A DNA stretch of 54,753 nucleotides from Duganella sp. Root1480D1 (GTDB taxonomy: Bacteria; Pseudomonadota; Gammaproteobacteria; Burkholderiales; Burkholderiaceae_D), in contig NZ_LMFZ01000012.1 of NCBI RefSeq assembly GCF_001427305.1, positions 674,181 to 728,933 of the forward strand, written 5' to 3'. The notes beneath the pieces were generated by a model that worked only from the letters and a program-made list of their open reading frames with translations, searched no databases and was not told the DNA's origin. Shown here piece after piece: positions 48,262 through 54,753 of the stretch; positions within the stretch are counted from its first letter, which is position 1; each line of letters opens with the position of its first letter. The position numbers and the translations under genes are program-made.

Positions 48262-48816
48262 TCAGCGCCTCGGAACCAGGTAGCGCAGCTCCACCATGCC
48301 GGAACCGATCTTGCGCGCCGACTGCAACGACAGCGGCGGATTTGTCAGGCGGCGCGGGAAAAGCGGCTTGCCCTGCCCCAGCGTGACCGAGCCAACCTGC
48401 ACGATCAGTTCATCCAGCAAGCCCGCATCGTGGAATTGGCCGGCCAGGTCGCCGCCGCCCACGATCCACAGGTTCTTGCCGCCGGCCGCCTCACGCATGG
48501 CGCCATGCACCGCGCGCACGTCACCCTTCACGAAACGCAGGTCCGCGCCGGGAATGGCTGGCAGTGTACGCGAAGAAAATACCCAGGTCGGCTGCGCATA
48601 AGGCCAGGGCGCGCCCACTTCCGCCGCCACGGTATCTGCATTGCGCAACATCCACTCGTAAGTGGAGGAGCCCATCGCAATGGCGCCCACCTGCGCAATG
48701 AATTCAGGGTAGCTGCTGTCGTTGACATCGCCGAGCGGGAACAGCCACTCGAGCGAGTCGTCTTCGGTGGCGATAAAGCCGTCCAGGCTGGTGGCGGTGA
48801 AAAATTGGGTCTTCAT
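48262..48816 (-). CDS. Dihydrofolate reductase family protein (RibD C-terminal-like)
   Basis: 184 residues. The N-terminal MKTQFFTATSLDGFIATEDDSLEWLF is the typical start of the small RibD_C/DHFR-like family. GSSTYEWML and the cofactor loop IVGGGDLAGQF follow. It probably reduces a pterin- or pyrimidine-like substrate with NAD(P)H; the true substrate is unknown. The ATG at 48816 is chosen by family start; another ATG lies 21 nt upstream and neither has a strong ribosome site. 4 bp upstream of the GNAT remnant. Confidence 0.82.
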   Translation of the reverse strand: MKTQFFTATSLDGFIATEDDSLEWLFPLGDVNDSSYPEFIAQVGAIAMGSSTYEWMLRNADTVAAEVGAPWPYAQPTWVFSSRTLPAIPGADLRFVKGDVRAVHGAMREAAGGKNLWIVGGGDLAGQFHDAGLLDELIVQVGSVTLGQGKPLFPRRLTNPPLSLQSARKIGSGMVELRYLVPRR

Positions 48817-48914
48817 TTGCTGGCAACGCTGCCGCATGCGGAAGGATCAAGGTCGCGACATTGTACGCGCCAACGGCCCGTCGAATTCTCACGAAAAATT
48901 GCTTTTCAGCACGA

Positions 48915-49280
48915 TTAATTACTCAGTTCAGCCGGAATCTGCGACCACTCAGGCAGTTTGTGCTTGCGCGCGCCATAACGGTAGTACGAGGCCATGCAAA
49001 GTCCAAACAACACCCCGGCCGCCAGGGCCGTTACTGCGGCAACAAGCGGGGTTTTACCGGTCCCGCTCCAGACGAAGAGCCACATGATCGCGCCCCATGC
49101 GATACCGAACCAGGCGCCCGTCAGCAGGAAATTGGAAGCAAAGCTCGCGAAATGCGGCGGCCGCGCATAAACGCCCATCCGCCAAAGGATGCGGAAAAGC
49201 GGCGGCGCGTAATTGCTCTTCATGATGCCGGTTGCGGCAAGCTGCGCGAGTGCCGTCTCGAGTTGTTGTGGATAGGTCAT
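48915..49280 (-). CDS. DUF6404 family small membrane protein
   Basis: 121 residues. The N-terminal helix MTYPQQLETALAQLAATGI precedes PLFRILWRMGVYARPPHFASF, the family signature. Two membrane segments (about 48-70 and 78-98) and a basic tail follow. Function unknown. It lies 9 bp after the lipoprotein gene in the same orientation. Confidence 0.75.
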   Translation of the reverse strand: MTYPQQLETALAQLAATGIMKSNYAPPLFRILWRMGVYARPPHFASFASNFLLTGAWFGIAWGAIMWLFVWSGTGKTPLVAAVTALAAGVLFGLCMASYYRYGARKHKLPEWSQIPAELSN

Positions 49281-49289
49281 GGTGAAATG

Positions 49290-50039
49290 TTAGCTTTGCG
49301 GCTTGGGAAGCTCGCAGGCACTGTAGCCCTTTTCGTCGTGAAAGATGCAAGCCTTCGGCAGGTATTTCGAATCGCGCAGCTCATAGATCGTCGAGTAAGT
49401 CCCGTAAGACTTGCCGGCTGATTCGATGAGGACAAGCTTGCCTTTGACCCTGTCGTCAACCGCGTACATGGCATATGACGCCCAGTCCGCATATGCCAGC
49501 GTGAAGTCCTTCCTCGCGTTCGACAGCATGACGAAGTATACGTTGGACTGGTTTGCCGACAAATCCTGGCAATAGTATCGATCCGAGATGATGTAGTCCT
49601 TGACGCCATCGCCATTCAGGTCGATCCGGTCAGCGGTCAGCGCCTGGCCGATGGACTTCCTGCCATAGCCATGCTGTTCGATGCATGAACGTTCCGGACG
49701 GTCCGAATAGCCGTCGTCGCAGGCCGACTTCATGCCAAGGCGAGTCGAAACCAGGACACCGGAGCAGTATGAAAGTGCGCCAGCCAGCTCCCCGCCGTTT
49801 GGCCACTTCGCAAGCTGTGTCTTCAGCGACTGCGCGACCGGTTCGGGAACATAATCCGGCTCGCTGGGCTTGACCTGGCGCTCTTTGCCGATCAACCGGT
49901 TGGAAGTTTGCGGTAGCGGTTCAAGGTTGGACACCCTGATATCTTCATCGGAAACGCCGGCGTCCTTCTGGCCGCAGGCGGAGATCAGTGCGAGACAGGC
50001 AAGGATCAATAAGTTTACGAGCTTACTTCGGCGGGACAT
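49290..50039 (-). CDS. Lipoprotein of unknown function
   Basis: 249 residues from the ATG at 50039. The lipobox is LISAC (Cys at about 22), so it should be lipid-anchored. The mature part has an Asp-rich DLNGDGVKDYIIS motif, as in FG-GAP/EF-hand-like calcium loops, and cysteines in SYCSGV, SACDDG, RSCIEQ, YYCQD, KACIF and SACEL that may form disulfides. Proteins with one DxNxDG loop often sit at the cell surface. No firm family. Confidence 0.72.
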   Translation of the reverse strand: MSRRSKLVNLLILACLALISACGQKDAGVSDEDIRVSNLEPLPQTSNRLIGKERQVKPSEPDYVPEPVAQSLKTQLAKWPNGGELAGALSYCSGVLVSTRLGMKSACDDGYSDRPERSCIEQHGYGRKSIGQALTADRIDLNGDGVKDYIISDRYYCQDLSANQSNVYFVMLSNARKDFTLAYADWASYAMYAVDDRVKGKLVLIESAGKSYGTYSTIYELRDSKYLPKACIFHDEKGYSACELPKPQS

Positions 50040-50093
50040 GTGCGGGCCAGTTAATTTTTTGGCAAATTCTAGCACGCAGCGGCACCGGGAATG

Positions 50094-50537
50094 TCACTGC
50101 CGCACGAGCTCCTGTGCCAGTCCAATGAGAATTCCTTCCGGCCCGCGGATGTAACAGAGCCGGTACACGTTTTCATACTGGACCACATCCCCCACGAGCT
50201 TCGCACCCAGCTTGCCGAGCCGTGCCACCGTATCGTCGATATCATCCACAGCAAACATGACACGCAGGTAACCGAGAGCGTTCACAGGCGCCACACGGTG
50301 ATCCGCAACCACCGCCGGCGCAAGAAAGCGGGACAGTTCGAGCCGGCTATGCCCATCCGGCGTGCGCATCATCGCGATTTCAACGCGCATGCCGCGCAAT
50401 CCCGTAATGCCGTCGGCCCAATCGCCCTCGATTGGCGCCCGCCCTTCTAGTTGGAGGCCAAGTTCGGTGAAAAACCCTATGGCCGCATCAAGGTCTTCCA
50501 CCACAATGCCCACATTATCCATGCGTTTGACTGTCAT
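50094..50537 (-). CDS. VOC family (glyoxalase/bleomycin resistance-like) protein
   Basis: 147 residues. The first beta-alpha-beta module is MDNVGIVVEDLDAAIGFFTELGL and the second MFAVDDIDDTVARLGKLGAKLV, ending YIRGPEGILIGLAQEL with the likely metal Glu. A single-substrate dioxygenase, lyase or antibiotic-binding role cannot be separated. The ATG at 50537 has GAAGAAGGAATC upstream and starts the fold; the longer open frame reads into the preceding gene. Confidence 0.85.
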   Translation of the reverse strand: MTVKRMDNVGIVVEDLDAAIGFFTELGLQLEGRAPIEGDWADGITGLRGMRVEIAMMRTPDGHSRLELSRFLAPAVVADHRVAPVNALGYLRVMFAVDDIDDTVARLGKLGAKLVGDVVQYENVYRLCYIRGPEGILIGLAQELVRQ

Positions 50538-50554
50538 GATTCCTTCTTCCTTGC

Positions 50555-50890
50555 TCAACCGCCACGGACGCGCCGAAGTCTTCTCACGCATGCTCCCGCA
50601 GCAAAGTACGCCGAAGTTACCAATGCACCGGCCGCCAAGTAAAGCATCATGAAATCCGGAAGATCGGCCACAACGTTGGCCGGAAACTCCGGCTCCCCAA
50701 TATCCATCACCACAATGAACACCACTCCTGAAATCACTGCACTTACGATGCCCAGCCAGGTCCTTAAAGACAGGAGTCGGCTCATAAGCAACGCACAAGC
50801 GAATGCGACGGCACCTAACTCTAAGTCACGGCGCCGAAGCGAATCGAGATATACCTCATTCAGTCGAACAAGTGCCGGATCCGTTTGCAT
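50555..50890 (-). CDS. Small membrane protein of unknown function
   Basis: 111 residues. Three hydrophobic segments (about 24-42, 44-63 and 80-100) and a basic C terminus (RRLRRVRGG) indicate an inner-membrane protein. No family recognised and no strong ribosome site. It lies 17 bp upstream of the VOC gene in the same orientation. Confidence 0.55.
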   Translation of the reverse strand: MQTDPALVRLNEVYLDSLRRRDLELGAVAFACALLMSRLLSLRTWLGIVSAVISGVVFIVVMDIGEPEFPANVVADLPDFMMLYLAAGALVTSAYFAAGACVRRLRRVRGG

Positions 50891-50950
50891 CGCGGATTAC
50901 TGCTACCGTAACGACCGTAGCAAAAGCAGCCCTGGAAGAAGTTTTGAGTT

Positions 50951-51682
50951 TCATAGAGATGCGGAGACAAATGGCTGGTGCGCCAAATCAGTCATGTTTA
51001 GAGCCCGGCAGTTGGAATTCTGGTCTCGCCCAACCTCAATTTCCCACCTTGGTCGAGACTCCAGGCTAAGGTCATTTTCGTATCGCTCACGCCACCCTGA
51101 CCGAGACATGGGAACAAACTCGGCAAGCAAGTCAGCATGCACCTGGATAAACGATATCCCCAATTGCTTTGGCCCCACAGGCAGCGACCAGTATTCGAGT
51201 GATCGCCCACCATTTCGCATCCAGATCCTGAACTCCGGCTCTGGAAAATCCAGCTCAACGTCTGCTACGCCGCGCAGCGTAGACAAGCCGATCTCGGCGA
51301 AAGGAAGGCCGCCGACTTTTCGCTGCACCTCACGCAGCATTGAATCCAGCCGCTCGTGATCCCGGATAAATCCCAATTCAACGGTTGCGGTTGGCCATAG
51401 GTTTTCGCCCGCCATGTCCGCCTTGCGGTTCCAATGACACCGTCGGATCATAGGTGGAAGGAAGTCCTGCTCTCGATTCATGGAATCGTCCGAAAAGACG
51501 TGTATCGACTCAAATTGAGCAGCTCCCGGCCACGTGATCGTCAACTGAAAATCCGCCTCCAGCCAACCGTAAGAGTCGATAGACTCCGGAGGAAAGATCG
51601 CCAACGGCCCATCAAGCAAGGCTCCGCCAATACGCAAGCAACGGGAGCGATTAACGTTTTTCGGTGATTGCGGCATGATCAA
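50951..51682 (-). CDS. Hypothetical protein
   Basis: 243 residues; a second ATG six bases on (51676) could be the start. Soluble, with many Trp and acidic residues and a beta-rich look (ADFQLTITWPGAAQFESIHVF, ELDFPEPEFRIWMRN). No signal peptide and no recognised domain. Base composition is less GC-rich than the genes to the left, marking entry into the transferred region. Confidence 0.6.
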   Translation of the reverse strand: MIMPQSPKNVNRSRCLRIGGALLDGPLAIFPPESIDSYGWLEADFQLTITWPGAAQFESIHVFSDDSMNREQDFLPPMIRRCHWNRKADMAGENLWPTATVELGFIRDHERLDSMLREVQRKVGGLPFAEIGLSTLRGVADVELDFPEPEFRIWMRNGGRSLEYWSLPVGPKQLGISFIQVHADLLAEFVPMSRSGWRERYENDLSLESRPRWEIEVGRDQNSNCRALNMTDLAHQPFVSASL

Positions 51683-51720
51683 TTAATGAGTTCAGTCAAG
51701 CAGTAGGTGGAACGGGGAGG

Positions 51721-52004
51721 CTACGCGAGCCTTGGGACGGCGACCGAATGAAACCACTCGATCTGCGACTCCGTATCGGGGACCGGCAGTCGCCGCGCTT
51801 GCGACAACATCCCAAACACTTCCAATGCAGGTATGCCTAGCCTTAGTAGCACGCAGGCAGCAGCAAGGCCGGATCGTCCAATGCCCGCACGACAGTGCAC
51901 CGCCACACCACGACCATTTTGCACCAGTGCCGTCAATTCGTGCACCAGCGCGAGGAAGCCGGCCGTATCAGTGGGCGTGCTGCGTAGTAGCCATTCTTCA
52001 TTGC
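51721..52004 (-). pseudogene. 5'-truncated dual-specificity/tyrosine phosphatase at the array end
   Basis: The frame STPTDTAGFLALVHELTALV then VAVHCRAGIGRSGLAAACVLL to the stop is the C-terminal half of a protein tyrosine phosphatase, including the CX5R loop HCRAGIGRSG. The N-terminal half with the PIPD general-acid loop is absent. The phosphatase-like sequence fades exactly where the attC site at 52005-52061 begins, so the gene was probably cut by the cassette array. A short GTG-initiated product from 51945 is possible but unlikely to be active. Confidence 0.6.
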
Positions 52005-52061
52005 GTCCAACGTTGAGATAACTGGCGCGCTTCAGGCGTCCCGTTGATTGATGTGTTGGGC
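52005..52061 (-). repeat. Integron attC site 7 (distal end of array)
   Basis: On the minus strand it opens with GCCCAAC (RYYYAAC) and closes with GTTGGAC (GTTRRRY). The inner ACGGGACGCC and GCGCGCCAGTT segments form the usual imperfect dyad, and CTCAACGTTGGAC is a typical 3' end. 57 bp. It overlaps the stop of the gene at 52061. Confidence 0.8.
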
Positions 52062-52447
52062 TATGCGTCGCCAGCCGGACACTCTTCCAATGAAACCCAA
52101 TTCACAAACGCTTCGCTTCCATTCTCAATCTCTAAGAAGATATCCGAGTACGGGTTGATTTCGGGAAATGTGGAGGTCGGGTCACAGCGGACCTTTCGGC
52201 TAACCGTTTGCGATAAGAATCTTCCAAACTCAACATCAGAATTCCATAAAGTGCAGCCTCGCAAATAAAAGCTGAAATAGCCATCTTCGCTCGGTGTAAC
52301 GACAAGTGCGCCATTCGTAGACGTATATATTGCCATGTAGTCGGCACCCGATTCAACGCGAGTGAGCGAGCCGAGCACGGCGGCGATCGCTTCGATTGCG
52401 GGGTCCGGATCAGGACCAGCAAGATAGGCTTCGAGGTCAGTATCCAT
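52061..52447 (-). CDS. Cassette-borne protein of unknown function
   Basis: 128 residues, acidic, soluble, no cysteine-rich or membrane segments: MDTDLEAYLAGPDPDPAIEAIAAVLG then a beta-rich part (MAIYTSTNGALVV, GYFSFYLRGCTLW). No family recognised. An attC follows its stop directly. Upstream there is only a broken half-attC, so it now shares a cassette with the gene at 52472. Confidence 0.6.
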   Translation of the reverse strand: MDTDLEAYLAGPDPDPAIEAIAAVLGSLTRVESGADYMAIYTSTNGALVVTPSEDGYFSFYLRGCTLWNSDVEFGRFLSQTVSRKVRCDPTSTFPEINPYSDIFLEIENGSEAFVNWVSLEECPAGDA

Positions 52448-52477
52448 TTTCGAAACAGGTTGAGCGACGTGTTAGCC
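52448..52477 (-). repeat. Truncated attC (5' half only)
   Basis: On the minus strand GGCTAAC (52471-52477) followed by ACGTCGCTCAACC looks like the R''-L'' half of an attC. It runs straight into the next start codon with no GTTRRRY box. Deletion of the 3' half would fuse two cassettes. Confidence 0.5.
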
Positions 52478-52933
52478 AACACGTCGCAGACGTTGAACAT
52501 GTGGTCCCTCCAGCTTGTCGGACCACCAAGCTTCCATTTCGAGGAAGTACGCGATGAGCTGATCTACCACCTCTTCGGGTTGATACTTTAGGCGCCGTGA
52601 ACTCAGAGCCTCCAACCAGGGCTTCCTTAGCTGAAACCAACAGCTGTATGAGCCGCCTTTCTTCCGCTGAAGACGATACATGTGGTTGCAGTGTTGTGTT
52701 TCAACTTCCATTTTGGGAACACCAACATTATTTACGTTGGCCTCACCGAAGTTAACTATGAACCTTGGCCGGCCGTATTTATCCCACTGCACGTCGAAGA
52801 CGTGGATCCTTTCCCCCTGAAAACGGCGGAACGAAGTAAATTGTGGGTGAGACGATTTTGCGCGCTTGAAACCTTGTGACTCCGCATAAGGGTAGAAGTA
52901 ACGCTTGATAGCCTCTCGTAAAGGATTCGCCAT
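52472..52933 (-). CDS. DUF4304-like cassette protein
   Basis: 153 residues. LREAIKRYFYPYAESQGFKRAKSSHPQFTSFRR, then VDVQWDKYGRPRFIVNFG-like sequence (FDVQWDKYGRPRFIVNFG), matches the pattern of DUF4304-type proteins (full-length, alpha/beta). Function unknown. It begins 16 nt after the R' box of the preceding attC, as expected for a cassette gene with a very short leader, and its stop lies inside the truncated attC. Confidence 0.65.
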   Translation of the reverse strand: MANPLREAIKRYFYPYAESQGFKRAKSSHPQFTSFRRFQGERIHVFDVQWDKYGRPRFIVNFGEANVNNVGVPKMEVETQHCNHMYRLQRKKGGSYSCWFQLRKPWLEALSSRRLKYQPEEVVDQLIAYFLEMEAWWSDKLEGPHVQRLRRVG

Positions 52934-52948
52934 GTTTGAATTTATGTC

Positions 52949-53002
52949 GGCTAACGTCTAAGTCAGCTGCGCCGAGGGCGTCGGCTGGAATGATTGTTTG
53001 GG
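52949..53002 (-). repeat. Integron attC site 5
   Basis: 54 bp on the minus strand: CCCAAAC at the 5' end, AATCATTCCAGCCGACGCC / GGCGCAGCTGACTTAGAC as paired arms, and GTTAGCC at the 3' end. The order and spacing match the 59-base elements of classic resistance cassettes. Boxes each deviate from RYYYAAC/GTTRRRY at one or two positions. Confidence 0.75.
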
Positions 53003-53418
53003 TACTTGCCGGCGCATGGCGACAACGTCCTGGCGACGCGGCAAATATGAGGAAAGACGAGCGGCGAGAAATCCCGGGAGCTCTGCTGCACCGATCGCTT
53101 CAAATGACGCCGCCCCGTAAAACTGGGTGAAATGTGAGTAAGGTAGGCAATACGCTGTAGCCTCATCCAAGTAACCAGCACATGCCTCAACATTCCTGCG
53201 CCAATTCCCTTCCGCTGTAAGTCGTAAACTATTTGCATTCCACGAAGTACAGTAACTCCCTCTTCCGGACGCAACCGGACCACCCCAACAACGTGGTCCC
53301 CAAGACGAGCAACCATGACTTTATCATTTTCACTAACGCCACCACCGTACCCTGCGGCTACATATAGTTCATCAATCTGAGAAAAATCTGACTCTTGAGC
53401 AATACCGATCTCAATCAT
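52958..53418 (-). pseudogene. Frameshifted GNAT acetyltransferase cassette
   Basis: From the ATG at 53418 the frame gives MIEIGIAQESDFSQIDELYVAAGYGGG to LQRKGIGAGMLRHVL, with the acetyl-CoA loop (RKGIGAG). The natural continuation, AYCLPYSHFTQFYGAASFEAIGAAELPGFL to DVVAMRR, is found in another frame and ends at 52958. The shift lies near 53175-53190. A single-base indel, real or from sequencing, explains it. Confidence 0.7.
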
Positions 53419-53476
53419 TTGATACCCACTGTTCAAGATAACTGGCCGCCGCAATGTGCAGCGCTCTTATAGCACC

Positions 53477-53553
53477 GCACAACGTGATTGCTCAGCGACG
53501 AGCGAAAGCAGGCGACGCCCGCGTAGGACGTCTGCTGGAGCTTAGTATTAGGT
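53477..53553 (-). repeat. Integron attC site 4
   Basis: 77 bp on the minus strand from ACCTAAT to GTTGTGC. Paired inner arms are GCTCCAGCAGACG and CGTCGCTGAGC, with a GCGGGCGTCGCCTGC centre. It is closely similar in sequence to attC site 2 throughout. Both end boxes deviate slightly from consensus. Confidence 0.72.
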
Positions 53554-53862
53554 GAAGGCGCCACTGCGTACCTCATTCACGACAAACAGGAGCCGCTTTT
53601 CGTCGACGTCTTCCAACAAGACGATTTCGCCATTCTCCTGCGATTCATCTGAGATGGAAACTTGAAGTTCGTAGCGGCCAAACGGGAGTTCTCCTGAATG
53701 GGTAGAAACCGAAAACAAATAACGCTCCCGACCAAGAAGGCGAAAGCCAAGCGCATCAAAGCTAGGGCCAAATTCGCCGACAAATTCGAACGAGTGAGCG
53801 CCAACCTCGGCTTCAAGAGCACGAAAAAGTTCGGAAGCGGATGCGTATCCTGGAACCTGCAT
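53548..53862 (-). CDS. Cassette-borne protein of unknown function
   Basis: 104 residues, acidic: MQVPGYASASELFRALEAEVGAHSFEFVGEFG then FRLLGRERYLFSVSTHSGELPFGRYELQVSI. An alpha helix followed by a beta sheet is expected. No family recognised. Starts 6 nt after the R' box of attC site 3, and its stop lies inside attC site 4. Confidence 0.6.
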   Translation of the reverse strand: MQVPGYASASELFRALEAEVGAHSFEFVGEFGPSFDALGFRLLGRERYLFSVSTHSGELPFGRYELQVSISDESQENGEIVLLEDVDEKRLLFVVNEVRSGAFT

Positions 53863-53868
53863 TTTTTA

Positions 53869-53928
53869 GCCTAACGCCTTGAAAAATTGGGAAGCCCGTA
53901 TAGTTGGGGGTTGACGGAATGGTTGGGG
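53869..53928 (-). repeat. Integron attC site 3
   Basis: 60 bp on the minus strand. CCCCAACCATTCCGTCAACC is the 5' part, close to the RYYYAACAATTCGTTCAAGC pattern, and TTTCAAGGCGTTAGGC the 3' part. The central dyad is weak. Confidence 0.65.
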
Positions 53929-53940
53929 AAAAAGCTGCGA

Positions 53941-54219
53941 CTAGGGCGCATTTGACTCGAGCTCCAAGGTAGAACCAATAGGGACTTGGGATTTCCGAAG
54001 ACCCGAAAGTAAAAGTACCGAATTCTCAAGCACCTCTGTAGTACGGCGCAGAAGGATCTCATGAAACGCTTGCACTTGAAACGGCGCTTGGCCCGGTACG
54101 TGAAGCGTGACGGGGAGCGGCGTAGCATGGGGCATGTCCGATGCCAGGACAGGCAACACAACCACGAGCCCGCGGCCGGTGATTTCAAATGTTTCGAGAA
54201 CTTCGAAATGGAAGTTCAT
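53941..54219 (-). CDS. Cassette-borne small protein, EF-Tu domain 2-like
   Basis: 92 residues from the ATG at 54219; an upstream TTG lies in the attC box and is rejected. FEVLETFEITGRGLVVVLPVL resembles the opening strand of translation-factor domain 2 (ITGRG). The rest is compatible with a small beta-barrel ending IGSTLELESNAP. Similar small barrels occur in cassette arrays, but no function is assigned. Confidence 0.6.
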   Translation of the reverse strand: MNFHFEVLETFEITGRGLVVVLPVLASDMPHATPLPVTLHVPGQAPFQVQAFHEILLRRTTEVLENSVLLLSGLRKSQVPIGSTLELESNAP

Positions 54220-54225
54220 CGAGCA

Positions 54226-54303
54226 GCCCAACGTGGGTGCTCAGCGGAATGCGGAAGCGGGCAACGCCCGCTGTAGCGCGTCCGATGTAGCTGAGGGTTA
54301 GGC
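54226..54303 (-). repeat. Integron attC site 2
   Basis: 78 bp on the minus strand. GCCTAAC and GTTGGGC fit the RYYYAAC/GTTRRRY consensus exactly. Inner arms CTCAGC/GCTGAG and a central AGCGGGC-gtt-GCCCGCT hairpin give the folded attC. The stop of the gene at 54298 lies in the first box. Confidence 0.85.
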
Positions 54304-54597
54304 AGTTGCATCATCCGAAGCCAATCCAAGTTCAAGTGAAATGGAACGGAGCCAGGACCTACATTCGTCCGAGATAGAAAGGTTGGCTTCCGCGATCATA
54401 TAGCGTAAATGATCAAAGGCCAAACCAGCCTCAGAATGCGCCAAGAATTCCCCAACGAAGGTGTCACCGTTCCTCAAACCGTCAGAATCCAAATCGTGGG
54501 CAGAATCAATGACGCTTGCCTGTTCGAAGGCCGTGGACATCAACGCCGCAACCTCGCCAATCGCCTGTTCAAACAATGTAGCCAAAGAGCTTTGCAT
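54298..54597 (-). CDS. Cassette-borne protein, possible MafI-like immunity protein
   Basis: 99 residues, acidic and helical: LFEQAIGEVAALMSTAF, then FVGEFLAHSEAGLAFDHLRYMIAEANLSISDECRSWL. The E-x-G-L-A-F-D-H-L pattern recalls MafI-type immunity proteins, but no toxin gene is adjacent, so this is tentative. ATG is 3 nt after the R' box of attC site 1. Confidence 0.6.
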   Translation of the reverse strand: MQSSLATLFEQAIGEVAALMSTAFEQASVIDSAHDLDSDGLRNGDTFVGEFLAHSEAGLAFDHLRYMIAEANLSISDECRSWLRSISLELGLASDDATA

Positions 54598-54600
54598 AGA

Positions 54601-54662
54601 GCCTAACTTGCTTGAATTAGCCGGCGCGCTTTAGCGCGTCCGGGTTGAATGGTTTGTTGGAC
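54601..54662 (-). repeat. Integron attC site 1
   Basis: 62 bp on the minus strand from GTCCAAC to GTTAGGC, both exact consensus. Inner CCGGACGCGCT and AGCGCGCCGG arms pair with the usual extrahelical bases, followed by TAATTCAAGCAAGTTAGGC. This is the clearest attC in the window. Confidence 0.88.
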
Positions 54663-54753
54663 GAAGCCGCTACGCGGAGGATGTGATGCCGACCGACCGG
54701 ATTCAAAATGTAGCCTCGCCCCCACCCGGGGATTGTTTAATGAAAAACAAGAG
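54663..54753 (-). other. 3' end of a further cassette, cut by the window edge
   Basis: 91 bp upstream of attC site 1. Two minus-strand frames are open at the window edge, one ending at 54703 (FIKQSPGGGEATF then stop) and one running into the attC. Which is coding cannot be decided here. Confidence 0.4.

Noticed and set aside
52005..54662. CRISPR array or simple tandem repeats
   Set aside because: The repeated elements are of differing sequence and length, separated by genes, and fit attC structure instead.
51700..54753. Prophage or plasmid segment
   Set aside because: No structural phage, replication, transfer or transposase gene is present; the attC arrangement explains the low-GC cargo.

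Overview
The window looks like chromosomal DNA of a GC-rich betaproteobacterium. Gene content and protein style point to the Oxalobacteraceae (Massilia/Duganella/Telluria group). Support comes from the thiCSGDE operon with a TPP riboswitch, the DUF4382, DUF2147 and DUF6404 proteins, a DUF1302/DUF1329/YCF48/RND module, and small palindromic repeats built on GGGGTCAG. The genus is an inference; no rRNA or tRNA gene was seen. No gene-free stretch exceeds about 300 bases.

Layout from left to right. 1-5 kb: an M56 (BlaR1-like) membrane metalloprotease with no BlaI beside it, a class III alcohol dehydrogenase, a lone receiver protein and an ANTAR response regulator. 4.8-9.6 kb: a tightly packed leftward thiC-thiS-thiG-thiD-thiE operon under a TPP riboswitch. 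9.6-11.6 kb: a secreted protein of unknown function and a DUF4382 lipoprotein. 11.8-22.7 kb: an eight-gene, translationally coupled rightward operon resembling the acyclic terpene utilization (Atu) pathway. It has AtuA, two acyl-CoA dehydrogenases, two SDRs, both subunits of a biotin-dependent acyl-CoA carboxylase and an acyl-CoA ligase; a TetR regulator lies nearby. No enoyl-CoA hydratase (AtuE) is present. 23.9-27.4 kb: valS and a DUF2147 protein.

27.5-36.1 kb: a leftward block with an RND/MMPL permease, a YCF48-like protein, DUF1329, DUF1302, a remnant of an acyl-CoA ligase and a coniferyl-aldehyde-type dehydrogenase, with a divergent LysR regulator. This looks like a module for handling a hydrophobic substrate. 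37-44 kb: a Crp/Fnr regulator, a sterol-desaturase-family enzyme and two adjacent hybrid histidine kinases, one with a periplasmic CxxCH haem-type sensor. 44-51 kb: glutaminyl cyclase, ruvB, a zinc alcohol dehydrogenase, a scramblase-like protein and several small genes.

The right end (about 52.0-54.75 kb) is the most unusual part. It has smaller, less GC-rich leftward genes. Between them lie 54-78 bp elements that begin with a near-RYYYAAC box and end with a near-GTTRRRY box, with imperfect internal dyads. These are attC sites, so this is an integron cassette array (or an integrase-less attC cluster) whose integrase, if there is one, lies to the right of the window. It contains at least six cassettes, one truncated attC that fuses two genes, a frameshifted acetyltransferase and a truncated phosphatase at the distal end of the array.
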